A stretch of DNA of 64,000 nt from Chryseobacterium suipulveris (GCF_022811685.1 NZ_CP094532.1:2071501-2135500); one strand, 5' to 3'; positions 43,567 through 52,342 are shown, counted from the first letter of the stretch. A program made the numbers and translations. The notes: a model not told the origin generated them from the letters alone.

Positions 43567-44466
43567 AGTGCCACGGCAAGCCCGCTGAACTATAAGTTTG
43601 GAGGCAAGGAGTTGCAGGAGTCTGGAATCTACGACTTCGGGGCGAGGAACTATATGCCCGATCTGGGGAGGTGGTTCAATTCGGATCCTTTGGCAGAATT
43701 AAGCCCCGACCTAACGCCTTACAGGTTTGGGTTTAACAACCCTCTGTCTTTTACTGACCCAACTGGGATGTATGAGGACGGCTATGGGGACTACGACGAC
43801 TATGGGGATGATTACGCAGGGCATTTTGACATTGATTTTTATCCTGCCGGATGGGAATATGGTCATAGCGACCTTTGGAATATCATTAATTTTAAATGGA
43901 CGCTGGATATTGACATTGCTTTAGGCACGGGAGACGGATATGCGGGAGATGATTATTTTGCAGACAACATGAATGATGGCCATATGTATGAATTGATGGA
44001 CGACGCGACTCAAGATCCTTATTATGATCAGGAAGGACCCGGACCGAAAAGAACTAATGCCACTCCAATAAGGCAAACATGGAATTATTTAGCTGATAAT
44101 ATTATATCAAAACCTATTGAGGGTATTCAGATTATAGGTTACATATTTTATGGAGGCTTTTACGCATTACCTAAAGAAGCCATTAAGAAAGAAAGAATTG
44201 AAAATCTTCATGTAAAAATGGATATTATTACATGGGGTTTTAAAAATGGTGTCCCATATAAAAATGTTTATAAAGATAATATTAATATGACTGAATCTGA
44301 ACAGTTTGAGGCCTTTGTAAGACCAAGTGTTGAAGCAACAACAGCACCTCTTTCCTTTGGAATTAATTTTGTTAATAATAAATTAGTAAATAGGGCATTA
44401 AATTTTGGGGTGAAAACAAGTGTCAAAAAAGGTATTTATGAATCTGCGCCAAAAAGGAAAAAATGA
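43567..44466 (+). pseudogene. second orphan RHS-core stub with tip
   Basis: From SATASPLNYKFGGKELQESG through YDFGARNYMPDLGRWFNSDP and SFTDPTGMYED this is the terminal RHS core, joined to an acidic Gly/Asp linker (ending QDPYYDQEGPGPKR) and a tip of about 130 residues with a hydrophobic segment (IEGIQIIGYIFYGGFYALP) and a basic end (ESAPKRKK). No start codon precedes the core. The tip family is unknown; the hydrophobic segment and the membrane protein that follows hint at membrane action. Confidence 0.65.
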
Positions 44467-44657
44467 TAGACTTTATTTTCGGTTATTTCGGTATGTTTGT
44501 TCGATGGATTTTCGTTTATAGATGTAATACAAAAAAGATGCAACAATCCTACTGTGAAAATCTCAAAGAGGAAGAAGTTAAAGATAATTTAGCAGGGCTA
44601 TTCTTGATACCTTTATTTGTGATAATAGGAATTATTCTTTATTTGATAGATAGATAG
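44463..44657 (+). CDS. small two-helix membrane protein, candidate immunity
   Basis: A 64-residue protein (MIDFIFGYFGMFVRWIFVYR and AGLFLIPLFVIIGIILYLID helices) whose ATG overlaps the stop of the preceding tip by 4 bp. A membrane immunity protein is what one would expect for a pore-forming or membrane-targeting tip. Inference from position and topology. Confidence 0.55.
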   Translation: MIDFIFGYFGMFVRWIFVYRCNTKKMQQSYCENLKEEEVKDNLAGLFLIPLFVIIGIILYLIDR

Positions 44658-45009
44658 TTTACTTGATTGGAATTGGTTGGAGGGCGCTAGAAATCCTGAC
44701 GCAGACAATGTATTTGAAAAGATAGTTTTGGCGATGCTAGATATCATTAATGGTGATTTCAGAATTGATAGTGATTTAAAAGGTGATGGAGATGGTGGTA
44801 TTGAAAATGATATGTTTCACGATATGGCGCAGGATCATATATTTGGTACGGGCGATAATGATGGAGGATTGAATGCGGAAGACGGAGAAGGTCCGGGACC
44901 AAAATTGAAACCCGCTTCTGCTTATGATTATTCTAAAGAAATAATCCCGGGAAAAATGACCGATGACTGGAATTATATTTGTGATTTAATAGTCAAAAAT
45001 AGTTGGTAA
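44650..45009 (+). pseudogene. RHS linker fragment
   Basis: An open frame without a start: NPDADNVFEKIVLAMLDIIN, DSDLKGDGDGGIENDMFHDM, AQDHIFGTGDNDGGLNAEDG, EGPGPKLKPAS and stop. It matches the acidic GPGPK/R linkers of the two RHS stubs (41121 and 43567) but lacks both core and tip. The IS-type transposase unit follows immediately. Confidence 0.5.
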
Positions 45010-45081
45010 AATTCTTTGTAATACCGATTATTAGATGCGATTACAAAAGTTTATTGAACTTTGTTTCAATAAATTTTTTTT

Positions 45082-46058
45082 ATGTCTGAAAAATCAAAAA
45101 AAATCGTTGTTGGTGTTGTGGAAGTTTGGATACCATTTCGTGGGGAAAACAGAAAGGCAAGAGGCGGTTCAAGTGTAAGAACTGCGGGATTTACTTTACG
45201 CTTGAAAACAAATCCGTAAGTTTAAAAAATAAAGAGATTTGGTTCAGGAAGTGGATCATAGGTCGACAAACTTACGAGCAGATTTCAATTGAATCCGGAT
45301 ATTTGATCAGTACGCTCCAACGATATTTTAACCTTATGCTGGCAAAGGCTCCACAGCTGAGTTACAGTCAGAACAAGGAAGTCTATCTTTTGATTGACGC
45401 CACATATTTTTCCAATGAAATCTGTCTTGTCGTTTTTAGGGACGATGTCTTCAAACAAACCCAACTTTACAGAATAACCGATGGTGAACACTTTGAAGAA
45501 CTTAGGGAAGATCTTCAAAATATTCTTGATTTGGGTGTAAAAATTGGTGGGATTACGTGCGACGGAGATAAATCCCTGATTAAGGCTATTAGAAAGGTAT
45601 GCCCGAAAGTTCCGATGCAGAGATGCCTGGTGCATATCCAGAGAATGTGCAAGATATGGCTTTCCGCACATCCTAAAACAAGGGCAGGATTCGAGCTCCG
45701 AGAGATTGCGTGTAAACTTCACTTTATCGACTGCGAGTCAAAAAAGCAATATTGGATACGGGAGCTTGTGGATTGGTTCGAGCAGCACAAAGAGTTTATC
45801 AATGAAAAATCTTACAATGAGGAAACAGGAAGGTATTGGTATACTCACAAGATGGTGAGGCGAAGTTTTTCAGTGATCAAAAAGGCGCTTCCAAATATGT
45901 TCACCTTTCTACAGAATCCTAAGATACCGAAAACCACCAATGGTCTGGAATCCTTCTTCGGACATCTGAAAGGCAATCTGAATATTCATAGAGGACTTAC
46001 TAAAAGTAGGCGCAAAAAATTCATTCAATGGTATCTTTTCTATAAAAACCAGAAGTGA
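45082..46058 (+). CDS. IS256-type (variant zinc-binding) transposase with A7 frameshift
   Basis: The main frame encodes a zinc ribbon (CWCCGS ... CKNCG), a helix-turn-helix (YEQISIESGYLISTLQRYF) and an RNase H-like catalytic core: LLIDATYF (first Asp), ITCDGDKSLIKAIRKV (second Asp), RCLVHIQRMCKIWL (CxxH family block) and TTNGLESFFGHLK (Glu). It has no ATG, GTG or TTG before the zinc ribbon. ATG at 45082 reads MSEKSKK in the -1-related frame and meets the main frame at TC A AAA AAA, a classic -1 slippery heptamer in correct phase. Expression may need programmed frameshifting. Terminal inverted repeats were not found. Confidence 0.75.
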
Positions 46059-46250
46059 TGAAAGGTTTTTTAGCCATTTGGCTGTTCCGATAATTTATTA
46101 AAAAGGATGGTCGAAACCATCCCTCTAAACTATCGTTTACAGCGTCAGTTGTATTGCTGGCGAGTTGCACCTCTGCATGGCTCGCTTCCTCTTCCAACCA
46201 ACAGCCGAATATTACAAATTATTTTTTAAAAAAACACCAACTATTTTTGA
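46059..46250. other. non-coding DNA after the transposase
   Basis: A hairpin GGATGGT-CGAA-ACCATCC near 46108-46125 could be a transcription terminator. The transposon's right end must be here but could not be identified. No gene seen. Confidence 0.4.
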
Positions 46251-46553
46251 CCACATTACCATATTTTAAATGGGAATAACGGAAACCCTTTTAGTAGATT
46301 TGGAGAAGTATTGTCAAGAGATTGGAGTGCAGCTTCCGTAGGAGATAGATTTGACATTGTTACTTCTGCAGCTCCAGTCCTACGACCCTTAAAGCTAGGA
46401 AAACTTGTATTAAATACTACTGCACGTGCAGAAAATGCTATTCAACTTACATTTCGTAGCGATATTTCTGCCGCAAAATTTTATAAACTAATGAATTGTA
46501 GGTCTCCCTATTCGCTGGACAGATTTATACCCTTTGCTTTTGTAAAAATATAA
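46251..46553 (+). pseudogene. last toxin-array fragment
   Basis: An open frame following TGA at 46248: PHYHILNGNNGNPFSRFGEV, LSRDWSAASVGDRFDIVTSA and ending FIPFAFVKI. No start codon supports it as a gene. It is probably a piece of an RHS tip region, separated from the array by the transposase unit. No immunity ORF follows. Confidence 0.4.
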
Positions 46554-46647
46554 AATATTTCTGCTTTTACGCCAATTATATGAAAAAGATCGAAGTCTTA
46601 TAAACTTTAACAATAAGTTATAATAATCCCGCTCACTTTTGCGAGCA

Positions 46648-46684
46648 ACATTATCAAAATTGGTCATGGAAAGCAGAAATGAAA
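46648..46684. repeat. island-edge repeat, right copy
   Basis: ACATTATCAA, ATTGGTCATG and AAAGCAGAAATGAA, matching the copy at 28603-28637 in the same orientation with about five differences. It lies in the 281-bp gap 46554-46834, which also holds a GCTCACTTTTGCGAGC hairpin and no gene. Confidence 0.5.
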
Positions 46685-46834
46685 TAAAACCAAAATCACA
46701 TTTTTTTTAACAATCATCCAAAAGTAGATCAATCTTATTTAACTAAATCAAAATATAAAAACAGTAAAAAAGGTTATACCCAACGCATAACCCTTTCAGA
46801 AAAAATCTAATAATATGTTTCGTTCAGAGTCGTT

Positions 46835-47455
46835 CTATTCCAACACTTTGATATCTAAAACAAGATCACCTGCAACTGTGCCATTCCCGGAGACACTTTT
46901 AACAACAGCAATCCCTTTCTTGCCGGTGTGGGTTGCAAACTTCATAACATCTCCAACCGCAAGTTCATGATTTGCAGAAATTCCGCCTGTGAACCCTCCT
47001 AGTTTCTCCACCAGTTGTGTTCCATTAGAGATATTAGCAAATTATCCTTCGCTTAAAGTATTTGTCTTTGAAATAGAGTTATGGTTCAAATGCCCCCATT
47101 TGTTAAATCCATAATTTGGGTTGTAAACAAAATCATAAGCTATTCCGCCGCCTTGGTAAGGATTACACTATGCTAAAAGTTCATACGGTGATGCTAAAAA
47201 ATTTTGGTGGATATTGTTAAAGAAAAATCCAAAATCAATTTCACCCTGATTTTGGTAAGCTTCCTGCTTGCTGTACACTTTACCAGTGTACATATTGATG
47301 TACGTCCCATTTTGAGAGTGCTGGTTTCCTATCTTAACATCATTGTAGCTTTTCATTTTAGGACCAGGAACAGGTGTTGTTGTTGGATCCTCGTCATTAC
47401 TTCTCCCGCACGATGAAAATGAAACTCCAACAATGAGTAAAGCCAGGAGAAACAT
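46835..47455 (-). pseudogene. lipoprotein gene with two internal stops
   Basis: A 207-codon frame starts with a lipoprotein signal (MFLLALLIVGVSFSSCGRSN) and continues to a natural end (GDLVLDIKVLE), but TAG at 47168-47170 and a TAA after NTLSEG interrupt it. The protein sequence stays coherent across both stops (YNPNYGFNKWGHLNHNSISK after the first, NGTQLVEKLGGFTGGISANH after the second). Upstream, ATG at 47481 opens MKTIAKKLK one base out of frame across an A7 run, a third lesion. Family not recognised. Confidence 0.75.
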
Positions 47456-47663
47456 TTTAGTTTTTTTGCAATTGTCTTCATAATTCTTTTTTTATTGGTT
47501 AAATGATTAAAATTTATGAGTCAAAAATGCAAGCTTCTCGGCGAGTCTTTAAATCAAATTATGCGAAATGATGGTTTCAGTAAGTGAATTGTAAGTGAAC
47601 GAAATCCTAAAGAATAGGTCGCTGATGAATAAAAATATTGAATGCAAAAATTGAAAAACGATA

Positions 47664-47698
47664 ACAAAAAAATCCGCCTCACTTTTGCGAGGCGGATT
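47664..47698 (-). terminator. terminator of the DUF2147 gene
   Basis: AATCCGCCTC and GAGGCGGATT enclose an 8-base loop; on the minus strand a run of seven T follows. It lies 24 bp after the stop at 47723. Upstream to 47456 is AT-rich DNA with no gene. Confidence 0.9.
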
Positions 47699-47722
47699 CT
47701 GCATTGGTCAATGCACTATAAT

Positions 47723-48142
47723 TTAGTTTACTTTATGCCAAGTCTGGGTTCTGCCGATGAGTGAGAAACCAACGTAACCTCTCACATTCAGCTTATCGCC
47801 GTCTCGGGAAATGTTGCACTTGTAAGTTTTGCCAGTTTTTGGATCGGTGATGGTTCCCCCGCTGAACTCTGCTCCATCTTTTTTCAGTCCACGAACCACT
47901 TCCATTCCCAGGATTGGTTTTCCTTTACGGTCGTCTTTACAGCCAGTACAGTTTGGATCTGCTGGCTTGATGAGAAGCTGGATAACTTTTCCGTAATATT
48001 TTCCGTCAGATTTCTTGGTGATTTCTACGATGGATTTTGCCTGTCCCGTTTCATCGTCGATGGTTTTCCATTTTCCTTCGATCTGGGCATAAGAAAGTGT
48101 TGCGAAAAAGAGGGCAACAAAAGCGAAAGCTATTTTTTTCAT
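47723..48142 (-). CDS. DUF2147 domain protein
   Basis: A 139-residue secreted protein: signal MKKIAFAFVALFFATLSYAQ, then IEGKWKTIDDETGQAKSIVE, a CTGC motif in PADPNCTGCKDDRKGKPILG, GGTITDPKTGKTYKC and the end YVGFSLIGRTQTWHKV. This is a lipocalin-like beta-barrel family of unknown function, common in Bacteroidota. It is a single-gene unit with its own terminator. Location is predicted periplasmic. Confidence 0.9.
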   Translation of the reverse strand: MKKIAFAFVALFFATLSYAQIEGKWKTIDDETGQAKSIVEITKKSDGKYYGKVIQLLIKPADPNCTGCKDDRKGKPILGMEVVRGLKKDGAEFSGGTITDPKTGKTYKCNISRDGDKLNVRGYVGFSLIGRTQTWHKVN

Positions 48143-48296
48143 TTTATAAATAATTTAATTTTTAGGTTGGATAAAAGTAACCAAAAAAAGTTAAACGGCA
48201 AATATTTCGTTATTCGCTTCATAACTTATCAATGAATTGAAAGGATGATTGGAAATTAAACAATCATTTAAACATCATGGTTGTAACCTCTCATTA

Positions 48297-48392
48297 AAAA
48301 TCTCGCAATGCAAAACAAGGAAAATTATATTCTGCACCGCGCATATTTTTAAGACAAACAAAGGCGCTTGTGCTTAGCTATGATATACAAAG
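48297..48392. repeat. half copy of the 258-bp repeat, 5' of the GxxExxY gene
   Basis: ATCTCGCAATGC, ACAAGGA, ATATTTTTAAGACAAAC and AAAGGCGCTTGTGCTTAGC correspond to the right half of the 258-bp unit at 48845-49359. It ends with ATACAAAG, facing the CTTTGTCTGTCTG that begins the unit on the other side of the gene. No gene lies in 48143-48455. Confidence 0.7.
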
Positions 48393-48455
48393 AAGGAAAA
48401 ATCAACTATCAATTTTTATGATTAATTTTGATTAATAACCAATTAAGAAAACAAC

Positions 48456-48833
48456 ATGACTGAAAATGAAATCTCAAAAATCGTATTTGAACTCGGTTTG
48501 AAAATCCATAGGAAACTTGGAGTTGGACTCTACGAAAGGGTTTATGAAGAGTGTTTGATGTATGAACTAACAAAAGCAGGACTAAAAGCCGAAAGACAGA
48601 AATTCCAAGCAATTCAGTATGAAGAATTGTTTTTCGAGAGAGCTTACCGAATGGATATTCTTGTTGAAGATAAAGTCGTAATAGATTTAAAATCTGTTGA
48701 ATTTATTAGCGATTCGGATAAGAAACAACTCAACAACTATCTCAGATTAGGCAACTATAAATTAGGAATGATTCTTAATTTTAACAGCCCTTTATTTAAG
48801 GACGGCGTTAAGAGGATTGCAAACGGATTATGA
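48456..48833 (+). CDS. GxxExxY protein (PD-(D/E)XK-like)
   Basis: A 125-residue protein with the name-giving motif in LGVGLYERVYEECL (G-L-Y-E-R-V-Y, residues 23-29) and a nuclease-like core YRMDILVEDKVVIDLKSVEF, where Asp, and Asp-x-Lys, are the PD-(D/E)XK-type residues. The end GMILNFNSPLFKDGVKRIAN is family-typical. Function unknown. It lies inside repeats: a half unit on the left in one orientation and two full units on the right, so the gene is framed by inverted ends. Confidence 0.88.
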   Translation: MTENEISKIVFELGLKIHRKLGVGLYERVYEECLMYELTKAGLKAERQKFQAIQYEELFFERAYRMDILVEDKVVIDLKSVEFISDSDKKQLNNYLRLGNYKLGMILNFNSPLFKDGVKRIANGL

Positions 48834-48844
48834 CGCGCACCTTT

Positions 48845-49359
48845 ACTTTTTCCCTTTGTCTGTCTGAAAAATAAGCGTTAGCGCCTTTGTTTAGCTTATA
48901 AGCAGCATAAAATTTAAGTAAATCCTTGTTTTTCCTTGCGAGAATTCCTGCACGATTAATAGATTTCGTAATTCAATGAATGAACATGGAACGCTTAATA
49001 TCTCGCAAAGCTATACAAGGATAATTATTCTACCTCCTTCATATTTTTAAGACAGACAAAGGCGCTTGCGCTTAGCCAAGATAGACAATGACTCTATTCT
49101 GCACTTTTTCCCTTTGTCTGCCTGAAAAATAAGCGTTAGCGCCTTTGTTTAGCTTAAAAACAGCATAAAATTTAAGTAAATCCTTGTTTTTCCTTGCGAG
49201 AATTCCTGCAAGATTAATAGATTTCGTAATTCAATGAATGAACATGCAACGCTTAATATCTCGCAAAGCTATACAAGGATAATTATTCTACCTCCTTCAT
49301 ATTTTTAAGACAGACAAAGGCGCTTGCGCTTAGCCAAGATAGACAATTACTCTATTCTG
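48845..49359. repeat. 258-bp unit in tandem duplicate
   Basis: Copy 1 is 48845-49102 and copy 2 49103-49359, nearly identical (offset 258 at several anchors). Each unit starts CCCTTTGTCTG, AAGCGTTAGCGCCTTTGTTT and ends GACAGACAAAGGCGCTTGCG, CTTAGCCAAG, so its ends are inverted repeats of each other. No coding potential is visible; this accounts for the whole gap to the sulfatase gene. Confidence 0.9.
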
Positions 49360-49362
49360 TAC

Positions 49363-51285
49363 TTATTGCAGCTTCCGATTAATCACCCGATACATATAAT
49401 CCTGATACCAAGCTTTGCACAGGAGGATTCCCCGCTCGATTTCGGGACCGCCGACTTTACCCACAAGGTTTTTCTCTAAATTTTTGTCGCCGATATCGTA
49501 AATTCCCGTCACATTTTTTCCGTCGAAACGATAAATGTAGTTCCCGATCATAAACTGCTCCTGAATCGAATCGGAGTTTACGATCAAATAGTTTTTGTCT
49601 TCGGAAACCAAACTTCTGCCCCAACTTCGGATGGGATTGTTGTAGCCGATCAAGTCAGCCAAAGTCGGGTAAATGTCCATTTGCTGAGCCGGCTCCGTAA
49701 TTTCACCGTGAAGATTATATTTTGGGTTTGGAGAGTAGAAAAGAATCGGCACCGCATAACGGTTCATCGCTTTTTCGTATTCAGGATAGGCGACCTGATT
49801 CGTATGGTCCGCAACGAAAACAAAAATCGTGTTGCTGTACCACGGCATTTTCTCGGCGGTCTCGAAAAATTTTTTCAGGGAATAATCGGTGTAGCCGATC
49901 GGTTCGTGAATCTCGAGCGGACCTTTCTTAAATTTTCCTTTGTACTGTTCGGGAACTTTAAACGGATGGTGCGACGAAACGGAAAACATCGTCGCCATAA
50001 ACGGAGATTTTTTGGAGTTTAAATTTTTCGCGAAATACTGGAAAAACGGCTCGTCCCAAATTCCCCACATTCCATCGAAATCCTTGTCGTTATTGTACTC
50101 GTTTTTACCGTAATAATGCTGAAAACCGAGAATATTCCCGAATCCCAGAAATCCCATCGAACCATTCGGAGCACCGTGGAAAAAAGAAGTGTCGTATCCC
50201 AACTCATTCGTCACTGAGACGATCGACTGTATTTTCTGGTTCGCGTAAGGCGATCCCGTGAAAGCATCGGTCAAACTTGGAATCCCCGCAAGAACCGAAC
50301 TCATCCCGTGAATCGACTGTCTTCCGTTGGCAAAAGCATTGATGGCAATCAAACTCTTGGAAGCGAGCGAATCGAAAAACGGCGTGTATGAAACAAAATC
50401 CTTGATACCGGTATTTCTGTTAAACGCCCCAGAATATTCTTTCGCAAAACTTTCGAGAATGAAAATCACAATGTTCGGTTTCGGCGACACCTCTTCCCTT
50501 TTGTAAAGTTTATAGGGGTGAATATTTTCATCAATGAATTTTTGATCCACGAAATGCACTTCCTCAAAATTATTGGTATCGATTGTCCTGAAAAACGAGA
50601 ACACACTGTTCAGAACGATATTTGCCTGAAGCGGATTTTTCACAAACTTATTGGCATCCACCAAATTAATCGGCCGCGTTGAATGTTTGAAATCACCTCG
50701 GATTCCTCCCACTACCAAAGTTGCGGTAATGCAGAGCGTCACGACAGAACCCACAAAATACACCCATTTCTTAACGGGATTGAATTCCGTAACCGTTACT
50801 TTTTTGTAGAGAAATACCCAGAACATCATCAAGACGATGTACCATAAAATCACAAATGGATGCTCAATAACCGAAGTAAAAAAAACTTTACCCAGATTGT
50901 TTTCGTGCTGTGCGACATGCATTGCGGCGGTCGTCAATCTTGCCTGCGAAAATTTATAATACACGAAATCACCGAAATTCATTCCGTAGGCGATGCCGTT
51001 CATAATGAAATACACCCAAAACAGGAATTTCTGATAATAAGGTTTTGTGTTAATGACCAAAGGCAGCAAACTCAGCAAGATGAAGAGTGCGTTCACATAG
51101 AAAATCGCAGTCATATCGAAAGCGACGCCGTGAAAAGCCAGCCCAAAATAATCAGAAACCGAATCAACCTTTATTAAATCTTTGTTGAAAAACCAAAACA
51201 AAAGCCGAGCAATCTGGTAAAAGAAAAATGCCAGAAAAAGACGGTAAACCAATGCCAAAACCTCCTGTAATCTAAGTTCCTTCAT
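49363..51285 (-). CDS. LTA synthase-like membrane sulfatase
   Basis: A 640-residue protein with five N-terminal membrane helices (to about residue 190) and an extracytoplasmic alkaline-phosphatase/sulfatase-fold domain. Metal and nucleophile regions visible: NIVIFILESFAKEYSG, ANGRQSIHGMSSVLAG, DTSFFHGAPNGSMGF, SSHHPFKVP and VFVADHTNQ. It belongs with LtaS-type phosphoglycerol or phosphoethanolamine transferases. In a Gram-negative Bacteroidota, decoration of lipids or surface glycans is more plausible than lipoteichoic acid synthesis. Confidence 0.88.
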   Translation of the reverse strand: MKELRLQEVLALVYRLFLAFFFYQIARLLFWFFNKDLIKVDSVSDYFGLAFHGVAFDMTAIFYVNALFILLSLLPLVINTKPYYQKFLFWVYFIMNGIAYGMNFGDFVYYKFSQARLTTAAMHVAQHENNLGKVFFTSVIEHPFVILWYIVLMMFWVFLYKKVTVTEFNPVKKWVYFVGSVVTLCITATLVVGGIRGDFKHSTRPINLVDANKFVKNPLQANIVLNSVFSFFRTIDTNNFEEVHFVDQKFIDENIHPYKLYKREEVSPKPNIVIFILESFAKEYSGAFNRNTGIKDFVSYTPFFDSLASKSLIAINAFANGRQSIHGMSSVLAGIPSLTDAFTGSPYANQKIQSIVSVTNELGYDTSFFHGAPNGSMGFLGFGNILGFQHYYGKNEYNNDKDFDGMWGIWDEPFFQYFAKNLNSKKSPFMATMFSVSSHHPFKVPEQYKGKFKKGPLEIHEPIGYTDYSLKKFFETAEKMPWYSNTIFVFVADHTNQVAYPEYEKAMNRYAVPILFYSPNPKYNLHGEITEPAQQMDIYPTLADLIGYNNPIRSWGRSLVSEDKNYLIVNSDSIQEQFMIGNYIYRFDGKNVTGIYDIGDKNLEKNLVGKVGGPEIERGILLCKAWYQDYMYRVINRKLQ

Positions 51286-51359
51286 TTATTTTCTGTGAAA
51301 TGAGTGTGCAAATTTACATTAAATTAAGATTAGGTTGATGATGGGTTTATTTTGATTCA

Positions 51360-51605
51360 ATTTGGTGCAAATGGTGTAGTGGGTGCAGAGTTGTTGCAGT
51401 GGTTGCAGTGGTTGCAATTGTTTCGAGTTCCGAGTTTCAGGTTTCAAGTTTCAGGAGGTGTGTTCGATATTTCATAATTCACTGTAGTTGCAGTTACTTG
51501 CCGATTGCCGATTGCCGACTGCTGACTGCTGACTGCTGACTGCCGAAAGCTGACTGCTTAATTGCTACATTGCTAAATTACTACATTGCTAAATTGCTAC
51601 ATTAA
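51360..51605. repeat. long intergenic word-repeat
   Basis: TGGTTGCAGTGGTTGCA, TTTCAGGTTTCAAGTTTCAG, CGATATTTCATAATTCACT, GCCGATTGCCGATTGCCGAC, TGCTGACTGCTGACTGC and GCTACATTGCTAAATTGC words in succession. The order parallels 22634-22790. No gene is present in 51286-51625. A TATTTTTG at 51613-51620 may be the -7 box of pssA. Confidence 0.75.
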
Positions 51606-51625
51606 AAAACCTTATTTTTGCGGGT

Positions 51626-52342
51626 ATGAATTTCATTAAGAATAATCTTGCGAACGCGTTTACGCTCGCCAATCTTATTTCGGGGAGCGTCGGTGTGATC
51701 CACCTGTTGAACGGCGATTATAAAACCACCGCGACCTGCATTGTGCTCTCGCTGGTTCTGGATTTTTTTGACGGTTTTGTCGCACGCGCGATGAAATCGG
51801 ATTCCAACCTTGGTGCGCAACTGGATTCGCTTGCAGACATGGTGAGTTTCGGACTTCTTCCTGGTTTGGCGATGTATAAAATGTTGGAGCCGTTCGGAAA
51901 CAGTTTGCTGGGAATGAATCTTCCTTTTGAAATTAAATATCTCGGACTGTTCATCACCATTTTTTCCTGTTTGCGGCTTGCAATTTTTAACCTGGATGAG
52001 GAACAGAAATATTATTTTAAAGGTTTGAACACTCCATCGAACACCATCTTGATTTTTGGGCTGTACTTCGTTGACCAATACTCAGGTTTTTTCGGTGGGA
52101 TCACCTCAAATCCGATCCTTTTGGTTTTGCTCACCATCATCAGTTCGTGGCTTTTGGTATCGCCCATCAAGATGATTGCAATGAAATTCAAATCGATGAA
52201 ATTACAGGATAATTATCCAAAATTAGCATTATTGGTAGGTGCAATCTTAATTCTCGCGCTGTTCCAATTGGCAGGAATTCCGTTGGTGATAGTTTATTAC
52301 ATTCTGGTTTCATTAATATTTCAAGAAAGCTTCGGCAAGTAA
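51626..52342 (+). CDS. pssA: CDP-diacylglycerol-serine O-phosphatidyltransferase
   Basis: A 238-residue inner-membrane enzyme that makes phosphatidylserine, the precursor of phosphatidylethanolamine. The CDP-alcohol phosphotransferase motif is complete: DFFDGFVARAM, then G-A-Q-L-D-S-L-A-D in NLGAQLDSLADMVSFG. Six or seven helices follow. A TATTTTTG six bases before ATG suggests a very short leader or leaderless transcript. It is the first of several plus-strand genes. Confidence 0.92.
   Translation: MNFIKNNLANAFTLANLISGSVGVIHLLNGDYKTTATCIVLSLVLDFFDGFVARAMKSDSNLGAQLDSLADMVSFGLLPGLAMYKMLEPFGNSLLGMNLPFEIKYLGLFITIFSCLRLAIFNLDEEQKYYFKGLNTPSNTILIFGLYFVDQYSGFFGGITSNPILLVLLTIISSWLLVSPIKMIAMKFKSMKLQDNYPKLALLVGAILILALFQLAGIPLVIVYYILVSLIFQESFGK

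Noticed and set aside
43521..43575. AGTGCCAC direct repeats as a target-site duplication
   Set aside because: Two 8-bp copies 46 bp apart flank no mobile-element sequence; chance or local duplication is as likely.
46059..46260. Right terminal inverted repeat of the IS256-type element
   Set aside because: I compared 45010-45081 with this region and found no convincing inverted pair, so the element boundaries are left open.
51360..51605. CRISPR or minisatellite
   Set aside because: Repeated words have no constant length or spacer pattern; the same words occur in many other gaps.
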